64,000 nt of DNA. Source: Zelopaecilomyces penicillatus. Taxonomy: Eukaryota > Ascomycota > Sordariomycetes > Hypocreales > Pseudodiploosporaceae. Below, piece after piece: positions 51,901 to 61,470 of this stretch. The position numbers were made by a program, and so were the translations under genes. The stretch covers positions 3,162,001-3,226,000 of the forward strand of contig VCCP01000005.1 in NCBI GenBank assembly GCA_005765155.1, in the 5' to 3' direction. The notes beneath the pieces were generated by a model, which did no database searches, had not been told where the DNA came from, and was given only the letters and a program-made list of their open reading frames with translations. Numbering within the stretch: the first letter of the stretch is position 1; each line of letters begins with the position of its first letter.

Positions 51901-52158
51901 CTATCAAGACACAATGTGTACTGGAACCGAGGAACGAATGTCGACAGGCCAGGGAAGGGGATGCACCTTCACCCCGGGACTGATTGAGGGCCTCCTACAA
52001 CTCAAGGTAGTGCGCACCAGTCCAAATGATGAACTGATCGACTGGGTGAACGAGGCCCAAATATTGATATGCTGTGACGCAAGGTGGAACCGAGAACCGA
52101 GGTGGAAGGTTTCAAGTACACGAGATGGATAAAATAAAGTTAACTTGACGGTTAGCAT
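51901..52158 (-). other. Possible 5' exon and intron of urk1
   Basis: Upstream of the assigned start the frame stays open to 51900 (LNSASIIEE before the Met), where a TAG acceptor occurs. A minus-strand open stretch at 52158-51967 ends RRPSISPGVK just before a GTGCAT donor, and joining the two keeps phase 0. Fungal homologues often carry an Arg/Pro/Ser-rich segment here, as I recall them. The Met at 52158 is not well supported. Confidence 0.4.
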
Positions 52159-53278
52159 CAGGAGAGCCTAACTATATTAACAAACGGGAAACAATGTGTG
52201 TTGGTGGAGGGATCAAATGTTGCACTTTGCCAATATGCCGTGCTGCTGTGCGCGCGATTTACACATAGAGGAGCTGAAAGGCGCGGGACGGCGAAGACCG
52301 CATCTAGCCCTGTAAATCTAGCACCTGCCACAGAGTACTGAGTTATATAACCTCAGATCGCCTAAAAAGGGGCTGATGCTATATAAGTATATTAATATAC
52401 AAGTATAGTAATAGATTAATAGATTATTAGATTAATAAACTTTTAAATAAATAAATTATTAGATTAATAAATTTACTTATTTATTTATATTAATTTCTAT
52501 TATTATTAAAAATAATATAAATTTTATAAATATAAATAATAAAGAGTATTATTATAATAAATAAAAATTTAAAATTACTTTAATATTGTATAATTTTTTT
52601 TTTATATTCTTTTTATAAAGGAACTAAAAGCACTGCAGCCCGATCTAATAGACCGCTCTACCAAAAGGTAAAAGATCCAATAGTATTAACACCTTATACT
52701 AATTCTATACCTTATAACAGCTTATAAGGCAAGGGCCTAGCTATATAAGAAATCCAGTTACACTTTTATTTATAAGATAGAATATTAAAAAACTAAAATC
52801 TTATAATTTATATATCTATATATATTGAAATAAAAAGTAATACTTATCATCAAAATATTTAATACTATAATCTGATACTACTTATCAGTTTTAACAGCTA
52901 CCTACCTCAGAGGTATAGCCTCTAAATAGTTGATTAGCAAATAGCACCCCACTTAAAGATCTTACCAACGGGTAGTTGATGACGCCACTGAAACCGAGGT
53001 CCTACACGGAATTTTACCAAGGTTCGTTAATTACGTACTTAGTGCCTCTTGAATATCTAGTCTGATCAGGACAATATTCCTGATTTCCATGGACAATGGC
53101 TTCGGCATTTGACAGCACATTGTGAACACTGCTATTCGATTCCAGCTCTACTGAGTGGCGCATGTCTGTCGTCTGAGCTAAACCACGCTTCAACTCTTCC
53201 ATCAAATTGCCAGCATATCCTCTCGTCTTTTCGGCATATCCCCAATATTAATCGAATCACATCTCGCAGCAAGATACG
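52159..53278. other. Intergenic region between urk1 and nde1, containing an AT-rich island
   Basis: This is a shared divergent promoter region. Bases about 52378-52905 form an AT-rich, partly RIP-like island (long A/T stretches at 52390-52615) with normal DNA on both sides. Inside it, 52628-52690 is GC-richer and resembles part of a tRNA D-arm on the minus strand, but no tRNA folds. No gene is seen. The last about 370 bp before the nde1 start are pyrimidine-rich in places, as in fungal promoters. Confidence 0.55.
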
Positions 53279-55339
53279 ATGTGGACAACCTTAGTTCGGA
53301 ATTCGAGGCCGGTGCGCCTGGTACGTAAAGACAATACCGGCTATGTTTTGGTTCATAACTTGAAAAATAACCTGGCACGGTCTGTTTCGACCTTCCATCT
53401 TTGCACACGGAGCAGGGCAAACATCCGGCACACCGTAAACGCTAGACTTGTTCCCAGCCGGGCACTCTCGGGAAAATCGCTGCCGCAACGCAAATCACGA
53501 ATGCTCAACTTTTGCTACCGAGCTGCAGCATGGGTTGGAATATCTACTACGGTTCTAGGAGTCGGCGTGTGCACCTTCTTCATCTATGACGCGAGCACAT
53601 ACAAAGAACATGTTAGCAATAGTGACATTGACGTATCACAATTGGCGCTCCAACCTCGTCTCGGAGGACCCAAAAATTTGCCGATTGCTGAGGTTTTCAT
53701 TGACGATGACGATTGTGAGGCTAGGAAACGGAACAAGGACAAGCCTAGACTAGTTATCTTGGGTGGTGGATGGGGTAGCGTTGCGCTCCTCAAAGAGTTG
53801 AACCCTGATGATTATCACGTTACTGTGATATCACCAACCAATTACTTTCTCTTTACTCCAATGCTTCCATCCGCCACAGTGGGAACTCTAGAAATGAGGT
53901 CTCTCGTTGAACCCATTCGGAGAATTCTAAGTCGTGTAAACGGCCATTTTGTCCGTGCCAGGGCCGAAGACATTGAGTTCTCAGAGAAACTGATTGAAGT
54001 TTCTCAGCTTGATCCACAAGGAAAGGAAGTTCGATTCTATGTTCCCTACGATAAGCTAGTTATTGCAGTCGGCTCCGTCACCAATCCACACGGCGTCAAA
54101 GGGCTGGAGAACGCTTTTTTCCTCAAGGATATCGATGATGCTCGAAAGATTCGAAATAAAGTGATTCATAATCTGGAGCTTGCATGTCTTCCTACAACCT
54201 CAGATGAGGAACGAAGGAGACTTCTTTCGTTTGTTGTCAGCGGTGGCGGGCCAACCGGTGTGGAGTTTGCGGCAGAATTATTCGACCTTCTGAACGAAGA
54301 TCTGACCCGCCACTTTCCTCGTCTGCTGCGAAATGAGATCTCTGTACACCTTATACAGAGTCGCAGCCATATCCTAAATACATATGATGAGACTGTGTCC
54401 AAGTATGCCGAGGAACGCTTTGCCCGTGATCAGGTTGAGGTCCTTACAAATTCAAGGGTTAAAGAGGTCCAACCTGACAAGATTATTTTCACTCAGAAGC
54501 AAAGCGATGGCAATGTCATAACTAAAGAGCTGCCAATCGGATTTTGTTTGTGGTCTACTGGTGTGTCTCAAACTTCCATGTGCCAGAGGCTTGCTAGGAA
54601 GCTTGACGACTTTCAAACCAATCATCATGCTCTAGAAACCGATACACATCTCCGTCTCAACGGTGCACCTTTGGGTGACGTTTATGCTATTGGGGACTGT
54701 TCAACTGTTCAGAATAATGTGGCAGACAATATTATCACATTTTTGCGCACACTGGCTTGGAAACGCGGCAAGGACCCGGAGACTTTGCAGCTCCAATTTG
54801 CAGACTGGCGTCATGTCGCCTATGATGTCAAAAAGCGATTCCCACAGGCTGTCAATCACCTGAAACGTCTCGATAAACTTTTTTCAGAGTTTGATAAGGA
54901 CCAATCAGGCACACTTGATTTTGGCGAGCTGCGAGAACTGCTAAATCAGATTGACAGCAAACTTACATCGCTACCAGCGACAGCCCAGCGGGCGCACCAA
55001 CAAGGCCACTACCTGGCCCATAAGTTCAACAAGATGGCCAGGCTGTCTGAAGGCCTGTTGGCTAATGAGATACGAGATGGTGATGTAGACGCAGCAATTT
55101 ACAAGGCTTTTGAGTACCGCCATCTGGGGAGCTTGGCATATGTCGGAAACTCTGCCGTATTCGACCTCGGCGACGGTTGGAGTCTAGCTGGTGGATTATG
55201 GGCTGTCTATGCCTGGCGATCCGTTTATTTTGCACAAAGCGTAAGCTTTAGAACCAGGTGTTTGATGGCTATGGATTGGGCCAAGCGTGGTCTCTTTGGC
55301 CGAGGTATGGTATTTCTTGATTTGCCAAATCCCCAGTAA
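53279..55339 (+). CDS. nde1: Alternative (type II) NADH:ubiquinone oxidoreductase with EF-hand, mitochondrial
   Basis: A rotenone-insensitive, non-proton-pumping NADH dehydrogenase that passes electrons from NAD(P)H to ubiquinone at the inner mitochondrial membrane. It is intronless, 686 residues. Seen: a basic N-terminus rich in Arg/Ser (presequence-like, 1-80), one hydrophobic segment at about 84-103, the FAD-binding GGGWGS at 162-167, YFLFTPMLPS at 189-198, the NADH-binding GGGPTGVEF at 322-330, AIGDC at 470-474 and a C-terminal amphipathic tail. An insertion in the second half holds a canonical EF-hand loop, DKDQSGTLDFGE at 539-550, with Gly at position 6 and Glu at position 12. This is the hallmark of the calcium-stimulated external NDE1/NDB-type enzymes, so an external-facing, Ca2+-dependent enzyme is inferred. 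The Met at 53279 gives the full targeting region. It is convergent with nop53. Confidence 0.93.
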   Translation: MWTTLVRNSRPVRLVRKDNTGYVLVHNLKNNLARSVSTFHLCTRSRANIRHTVNARLVPSRALSGKSLPQRKSRMLNFCYRAAAWVGISTTVLGVGVCTFFIYDASTYKEHVSNSDIDVSQLALQPRLGGPKNLPIAEVFIDDDDCEARKRNKDKPRLVILGGGWGSVALLKELNPDDYHVTVISPTNYFLFTPMLPSATVGTLEMRSLVEPIRRILSRVNGHFVRARAEDIEFSEKLIEVSQLDPQGKEVRFYVPYDKLVIAVGSVTNPHGVKGLENAFFLKDIDDARKIRNKVIHNLELACLPTTSDEERRRLLSFVVSGGGPTGVEFAAELFDLLNEDLTRHFPRLLRNEISVHLIQSRSHILNTYDETVSKYAEERFARDQVEVLTNSRVKEVQPDKIIFTQKQSDGNVITKELPIGFCLWSTGVSQTSMCQRLARKLDDFQTNHHALETDTHLRLNGAPLGDVYAIGDCSTVQNNVADNIITFLRTLAWKRGKDPETLQLQFADWRHVAYDVKKRFPQAVNHLKRLDKLFSEFDKDQSGTLDFGELRELLNQIDSKLTSLPATAQRAHQQGHYLAHKFNKMARLSEGLLANEIRDGDVDAAIYKAFEYRHLGSLAYVGNSAVFDLGDGWSLAGGLWAVYAWRSVYFAQSVSFRTRCLMAMDWAKRGLFGRGMVFLDLPNPQ

Positions 55340-55752
55340 TTGAATCAGATCGACACTGACACTGGTGCCATTAGATCTGATGAGTTTCTAAGCTTGACAA
55401 GAGCGGTCATACGACGCTTTTGACCTTGATAGAGCAAGTATCATACAAGAAAGTGGGATAATGAAGAGGCATATGGGGGGGGGTGGCTGTATAGTGTGAA
55501 TGGCAGCTTTTCCTTGGTGTCAATAGCATTACTCCTTGATAAATTTTAACATCCTGTTGAATTGCACAAGCAGGTGCAATATCTAGAGGAAACATGGGGG
55601 AAACATAACGCAACACGAGTTGCTGCACAGACCAAACCAGAAGTGTCCACAATATGGGGTGGACGTGACAGAAAATAGCGATTTCAGTCTTCAATAGATT
55701 AGGCGAAAACGCAAAGTAAAACAACAGATACCATCTCCCCCCCGATTAGCGA
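55340..55752. other. Convergent intergenic region nde1/nop53
   Basis: 413 bp between two convergent stops. It should hold both 3' untranslated regions. A G-run (GGGGGGGG at about 55476-55483) and otherwise unremarkable sequence are seen. There is no gene. Confidence 0.6.
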
Positions 55753-57129
55753 CTATAGAATAAAATCTTTGTGTGCCCATTTCTCCGTCACCTTCTTCCT
55801 GGCCTGCCTTTTGAATGGTAGATGTCTCCGACTCTCCATCTTTCCCCGGACTAGGAAGCTGCGGTACCTATCTTTCAGAAGGTTACCCTCGGGTTTCAGT
55901 AGCCTCAAAGATTCTTGTAATTCGTCTGGCAAAACCAATTCAAGATCTCTCTCAGGGAGCTTGAACTTTCCCAGTTGTTTCTTGCGCAACTTCTCACCAT
56001 GCTCCTCTATACTTGTATCAGAAAGCTCAACAACAGCCATAACCTTATTGCTTTCTCGTTCCGCGACTTCATTGGCAATTTCTTGAATTCGTTGCTCCTG
56101 TACACGGCGCGCCTTCATGGCAGTCTTGTGTTTTGACAGCTGTTCGTTTTCTTTTCTGCGCTTGATGCGATTCCGCTGGGCCTGTGTTTTACGTTTGAGA
56201 CTTCTCATGCTGGGCCGATTATCTTCAGCGCCGCTCTGAAAACCCTCCCATTCGGAGTCTTCTTCCCACTCCGACATATTTGCCCGTTCTTCAGCAGCTT
56301 CAGCCTCGGCAGCAGACCTCGCAGCAGCCTCTTGTTTTTGTTTTTCTGCTGATTCAAATTCTAGTCTCTTTTGTTCGATCTCGATAGCCTTTGCACTTTC
56401 GCCGGCGAGTCGCTCTTCGTAGTCTGTGAACGTAGGGTTGTAGCTGTATCCGCCTGAGGGCTTCTGCACCGCTGGCACAGGCTTTCCACTTGCAGAAAGA
56501 GATATTGGCTTTTGCTTCATGGATTTTGGCACTTTGGCCTGATCTCTCAAGTGAAGAAATTGTTCAATATCCTTGGTCTCCAACTCCTCCGGCCTCATAG
56601 AAGCATTCCAAAGATCATAGGTGGCTGCTCTGGTCTCGACTATGATTCCGTGATGCCCATCAGCAACATTTTTCAGGCGAGCAAGCTCTTTGTGGGATAC
56701 CCAATCGGTCCGTTGGCGCTTAGCCGCAATCACACCATCGGCTGTCTTATCACCTGGGCGCTTGCGCATGGAAACAGCGGGAACAACAGAGCGTTGTGCG
56801 ATAATTTCGTCGGCCTTGAGACTCTTTTTGACATGTTTAGAGTACTTTTTGGAGATTTTCGAGTCACCTGCTACATCTATGGTGAAAAGCTCGGCCGAGT
56901 CTTTCTCCCTGATAGCACCGCTGTTGAAGAGTGAGTATGCATTGCCTATGTTGTTGTGGTTGGAAAAGTCTTACCCTCGGATAATTTCTTCATTCAACTC
57001 CTGCAGCCCAACCTCGACCTCAGTCACGTCTACATTTTTCCTCCACGCTTTTTTCCCTTTTCTTGACGATTGGTTGTATTGTTTTGGAGCTTCACCCGAG
57101 CCGGCACCAAGAGGCCGAAGAACAGGCAT
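55753..57129 (-). CDS. nop53: Ribosome biogenesis protein Nop53 (60S assembly, exosome adaptor)
   Basis: Nop53 (human GLTSCR2/PICT1) is a nucleolar factor on pre-60S particles. In yeast it recruits the Mtr4-exosome for 7S pre-rRNA (5.8S/ITS2) maturation. Two exons, 57129-56975 and 56920-55753, with a 54-bp GTAAGA...CAG intron, give 440 residues, close to the yeast length (455). Seen: an N-terminal SRKGKKAWRKNVDVTEVE and LNEEII, RQRTDWVSHKELARLK, KPSGGYSYNPTF, a long Ala/Glu/Lys-rich coiled region with SEWEEDSEWEG, basic nuclear-localisation-like runs (KRKTQAQRNRIKRR), and the conserved C-terminal block LPDELQESLRLLKPEGNLLKDRYRS followed by KRQARKKVTEKWAHKDF. The start ATG at 57129 is chosen because the conserved N-terminus begins about 20 residues after it. 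Confidence 0.93.
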
Positions 57130-57642
57130 TTGGATGATTGAGAATTGGCCGACCAGATTATCAGCTGGTTTGGGTTATAATGTTAGAGTGAGTTACTGCA
57201 CCCAGGTGGCGATGCGAAGTTTGTCTGATTTTTTGGTGGAGCCTATCCTCGACCGCCCCGCCAAAGCCGTAGCCCCGCTAAACCTATTTGTACGTACGCA
57301 AAACAGTCAAGACAGTCAGTCTGAGGTGCTTAGTTGGAGGGCCAGACAAATTCAACCACCACCAACGTATGACTTCTGCTGGCGACAGTTTCCAGCTGGC
57401 ATTACGGATACTCAGCAACATCTTTTCCCTGTTCCATAGCCAGTCGCATGCAACACCATTCTCGCATATACGGCTAGGCTTATAGCAGTTCATTTTCTAT
57501 CGATCGAAACCTCGCAGACGAGCTGGCTGCTACCACCTCCATATCTCACTTCAGTAGATTAACCCATCTCAAGTTCCTGTAACCTCTTAACTTGGGTCAG
57601 GCAACAACATCGACAAGTCGCGAAACGAGGACAAATATAGCA
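57130..57642. promoter_or_regulatory. Divergent promoter region nop53/ypt6
   Basis: 513 bp separate two divergent start codons, so this segment must contain both promoters and 5' untranslated regions. No TATA box is obvious. The DNA just upstream of ypt6 has CAACAACATCG-type leader sequence. A long plus-strand frame that crosses nop53 into this segment is an antisense shadow. Confidence 0.5.
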
Positions 57643-58577
57643 ATGGCGCAACCTGGAGGCTCCTATAACAACCCTCTGAAGAAGTTCAAGTATGTTTAAC
57701 TATTGTGTTCTTCGCCTGCATCAAGCTGATGCTGACTTTGGCAGGTTGGTCTTCTTAGGGGAACAGAGTGGTACGATAATAGATTAACCTCACCAAATCC
57801 TTGCCGATGCCCTAGTTGACGAGATGGATTACAGTGGGTAAAACATCCCTTATCACTAGATTCATGTATGATTCATTCGACAACATGTATCAAGCAACTA
57901 TCGGCATCGACTTTCTGTCCAAGGTAAATCCACGGCCGTATTCATGCTCCGGCACATGTTTGCAACACATCTGACAGGGATACAGACGATGTACCTTGAG
58001 GATAGGACGGTACGACTACAGCTATGGGATACTGCAGGCCAGGAACGGTTTCGAAGCTTGATCCCTTCCTACATTCGCGACTCGAGTGTTGCTGTCGTTG
58101 TCTATGACATTTCCAGTAGAATGCCCTTGGAGCTGTAAGCTGCTATATTTGGTGACTAACACTAGGTCCATTACAGATGCCAAATCATTTCAAAATACCA
58201 GAAAGTGGATCGATGATGTGCGAGCTGAGCGAGGCAACGACGTAATCATTGTTTTGGTAGGCAACAAAACAGATTTGAACGATAAAAGAGAAGTCACGAC
58301 CCAGCAAGGCGAAGAAGAGGCCAAGAAGAATAATTTGAAGTTTGTGGAAACAAGTGCCAAGCTAGGCCACAATGTGCAGAATTTGTTCAAAAGGATAGCT
58401 CAGGCTTTACCTGGTATGGAGGGCAGTGACGCGGCTGCCCAGGCTTCAAGCCAAAGTAAGTTATGTCATTGAGTAAATTTTGTAAGATGAGTGTCAAGTT
58501 GGCTGAACTAACATACTCCAGTGATTGATGTCAAGACAGCCAATACACAAACTCCACAAGAAGGCTGCTCGTGTTGA
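57643..58577 (+). CDS. ypt6: Rab6-family small GTPase Ypt6
   Basis: A Golgi Rab GTPase for endosome-to-Golgi and intra-Golgi retrograde traffic. Six exons (57643-57689, 57745-57770, 57835-57923, 57986-58115, 58177-58455, 58522-58577) join in phase into 208 residues. Seen: GTP-binding motifs GEQSVGKT at 21-28 (split by the second intron), the effector region YQATIGIDF at 43-51, which is the Rab6 signature, WDTAGQE at 68-74, NKTD at 127-130 and ETSAK at 155-159. The C-terminal CSC is a double-cysteine geranylgeranylation site. Intron 4 has two possible acceptors (TAG at 58165, CAG at 58176); only the second keeps DISNAKSF in frame. Introns are 55-66 bp. It lies divergent to nop53 and upstream of kei1 in the same direction. 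Confidence 0.95.
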
Positions 58578-59589
58578 CCCAGCTCTTCCATGCGAGGGAG
58601 CCTGGAGCTCACTTGTGTGTCGAAAACGATGCATCCGTACTGGAGGTGAAATGGCTAGAAGCGAAAGAAATGAAGGCAGAGCTAGACGATACAGCAAGGG
58701 GAAGGTGTGGCTTCTGTCAAGCTATGACTTGTGGTCCTACACGGCCTCTGGAGACATGCCGTCGCTGATGATGGATAAAACATCACTGATGTGAACTGAT
58801 GCGTTTGAATTTAACGAATACAGAGTGGTCTAGTACAGTCATACATACGAGGAGTCTGGAGTAGCTACTATGGTGTATAATAACATGATGTCCGGTGCAC
58901 ATATGCGTATGTGTGTTTCTGAAGCTTTCCTGTCGTAGGGGGATGCTAATCCATTCTACACACCTATCTCAGTACTAGTATTAATAGTAAGTAGTATAGG
59001 TACTACTACAATTAATGAGAATTAAGAAGTAGTGTGTATAATCCCGATACGTTCGATCACCTACACATTAATCCAGTTCGTCTTTCTCTATAGACACCCA
59101 CAGGTACCGACCTATGTATGTCACGAATTTCATTCCTTTCTGTATTCCCGTCTCTCTCTTTTTTTCTTTTTTTCTTTTTTTTTTAAAAAAAAAAAAACCC
59201 CTTCTTCTACCATGCACCAAGTGTTTGTCAGCACTTGGAGATGCTACTTATAATAAATCCTGTCGAGTGGTCAACTTTCCATGATATACTCAAAATCAGC
59301 AATGCAAGATTCATTTTATGTATTATGTCATCGTCAGCGACCCACTAGCAAATCGGCGGTTGGCCGGCATTTCCGACAAGTGGAGCCTACCTAACTAATT
59401 AATCCATTAATTATTATTACTTATGGGACACCCCCCTGGGGCAATCACGACCTCGTCCGCCAGCGCCGAACTCAGCATACGCCTTCGTTCCCATTCACAA
59501 GGCTTCAACCACGAACTGTGCCTTTCGCCTGCCCATTACACGAGATAACCGGTCTAGCAGACGACAGCCTGTCGTGGGTGTCAAGGATC
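58578..59589. other. Intergenic region ypt6/kei1
   Basis: About 1 kb without a supportable gene. It includes the ypt6 3' flank, a TAGTA-rich segment (about 58970-59030), and a T-rich tract running straight into an A-run at 59157-59197, which is a low-complexity stretch that could form a weak hairpin. Kei1 promoter sequence should lie in the last few hundred bases (about 59400-59589). Confidence 0.55.
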
Positions 59590-60441
59590 ATGTCCAGATT
59601 CACAAGCTTGTATTTGCGGATTCCCCGCCCCCAGGTAGGCAGTCGCGAAAACCACACATGCAGCTCATTCAGCCTCTCTGAAGGGTAAACGACCTAACTC
59701 CATGCTCAGACACTATTTGGCTTCATCAGCCTCCAGACGGGGTCCGAACTCGTATCGCTCGCTCTCATTTTCAACAAAGTCACAGGAGTCTATGGTCTTC
59801 TAGCCGTACTTACTGGATACCAATTATCGCTGCTGCAGCTCTCAACCTACGTGTACTCAATCGCCGCTCTCGCGACTCTGATCTACCTGCTTCCATATAT
59901 TCGACGTCAGAGCCCGTTTGAATGTCTATCATTGGCGTGGTTGTATCTCATCGATACCGTAATCAACTGCGCGTATACGTCGTTTTTCGGGCTGGATTGG
60001 TACTTCACCAGCACAACAGTAAATGGTTCAGACACACGTCCGACTAGCCTGCCGGGCCTGGTTGCAGAAGGCTTCGATGGACTGCGGAAGAAGAGCGCTT
60101 CACACGGAACTATCATGCCTCAGGATACTGCCACCAGCCTGATACTGATCATTGGGCTGACCTTGATTCGTGTTTATTTCAGTCTGGTGGTTATGGCCTT
60201 TGCCCGCCAAGTCCTTCAGAAATACATGCAGTTGATGATTCTAGAGGGTCCTGGTGTGGACGACCACGAAGGACCATTTGCCCTCGACCTTCCTGATGGT
60301 GATGGCAGGAGAGGGCAACTCGGTCGGTTGATGGTGTCTTTTGGCCGACGGTACTGGATGGGCCAATTTGACACGGTTGACTGGGCTACTGGCACCAGCC
60401 GCAAACCCAGCTCGGTAGGTACGCTGGTAGGCGAAGTTTGA
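59590..60441 (+). CDS. kei1: Inositol phosphorylceramide synthase regulatory subunit Kei1
   Basis: Kei1 is the Golgi-membrane partner of the catalytic subunit Aur1. The complex makes inositol phosphorylceramide from ceramide and phosphatidylinositol, an essential step of fungal sphingolipid synthesis. Two exons, 59590-59634 and 59710-60441 (intron GTAGGC...CAG, 75 bp, phase 0), encode 258 residues. Seen: a short MSRFTSLYLRIPRPQ start followed by TLFGFISLQTGSE, the family's conserved N-terminal membrane entry; hydrophobic segments at about 17-36, 40-57, 60-78, 87-112 and 156-180; and a polar luminal or cytosolic loop at 115-155. The C-terminus is hydrophilic. The first exon is only 15 codons but conserved in style. 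The assignment rests on the N-terminal motif and membrane topology, so it is slightly less certain than its neighbours. Confidence 0.82.
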
Positions 60442-61470
60442 GCTGGGATCAGGATGGCGCGATTACAACCCCATGTATCATCATCGGGGGGGCGGGAGGG
60501 GCAAAAAAGCCTCAGCAGAATTGATGTCTACCTTTAGGGACGGCATTACATTGAGGTTGACAGGATTGGCACGTTTATGGGGCCTGAGTCGAGGGGGGGG
60601 GCTTTTCTGGCCACTTTTCTCATGAAAGTGGGTCGATGGTACAGTGGTCGGCGGTGAACGGACTGGCGTGCTCGGTTCGTCGGGGATGCCCTCACCATTT
60701 GCGGAAGTCGGCAGCAACAGTGCGAAGCAGTTAGTCGTATGTGCTTCGTCTGCCTGTCAGGGGTGGGTGAGCTGCATACACTTGACTGGCCCGGGGACCC
60801 AGGACAGGCAACAATGTGGTATCCAGAGTGCATTCAGGACATGACGGCGGCCCCTAATCCATCCACAGTTGCATACCCGTACATCAGTATTTTTTAGCTC
60901 GGAGTGCACCATAAGAAGAAACGCCCAGAATTCACTGGCCTCGCTGGTAGATAGCAATTAAAGTATTGTATTTTTTGTATGTTGGAGATCGTGCAATAGC
61001 GTATCTGTTCGCATGGCGTAATAATGTGAGGTGTCCTAGCCACGAATCTGACAGCAGCAATTTGTCATCTAAATGAGTTCGCTCTTGCTTTGGCCCTATC
61101 GCAGGAGGTGCCGCCAGAAAGGCGGTGCTTTGAAGCGCTAAGCGATCACGCCATCCTTAAAAGTTGTCCCTCTGCGGGGATTCGGCGTCTGGCAATGTAG
61201 GTCCAGTATGAAGTCAGGTACCTAGCTACCTAGGTAGTAATAGTAATTGTCACTACCGTTTAGACAGTCAATAAGATTCCATGAGGTGGCGTTTGGCATG
61301 GAATGGACTTGTTGGCCCCTTGTGGCTCTTGATGAGCAGCTGAGCGAACTGTGACGCGACGGCGACCTTTATAATATTTGAAGCTATCACTCGCCCTTTG
61401 CTCTCTGTCCTCTTTCCAACTCCCCATCCCTAAGTCAAGTCGACAAGGTTAGACGTGAGAATAGGTCAAT
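60442..61470. promoter_or_regulatory. Intergenic region kei1/met5 with met5 promoter elements
   Basis: About 1 kb without a gene. G-runs occur at 60486-60492 and 60592-60601. Two sites each differ by one base from the CYS3/MetR-type sulfur-regulator consensus ATGRYRYCAT: 60454-60463 (ATGGCGCGAT) and 61013-61022 (ATGGCGTAAT). A TATA-like TTTATAATAT at about 61368-61377 lies about 95 bp before the met5 start and is followed by a pyrimidine-rich stretch, a common fungal core-promoter layout. An ACCTAGCTACCTAGGTAG palindromic run is at about 61219-61236. Confidence 0.4.

Noticed and set aside
52615..52690. tRNA gene on the minus strand (GGTAGAGCGG-like D-arm, A-box-like match)
   Set aside because: The acceptor stem pairs poorly, no T-arm/B-box is at the right distance, and no clean anticodon stem forms. 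At most it is a tRNA-derived remnant.
56690..57439. 249-codon plus-strand open frame
   Set aside because: It runs antisense through the nop53 first exon, its intron and the promoter. The composition follows the complementary gene and no family motif is seen.
58525..58794. Plus-strand frames just downstream of the ypt6 last exon start
   Set aside because: They overlap the ypt6 final exon in other frames or lie in its 3' flank. The splice-supported ypt6 ending in CSC explains the region.
60481..60957. Overlapping small frames on both strands after kei1
   Set aside because: Low-complexity Pro/Ser/Arg composition driven by G- and C-runs, with no splice-supported extension and no family resemblance.
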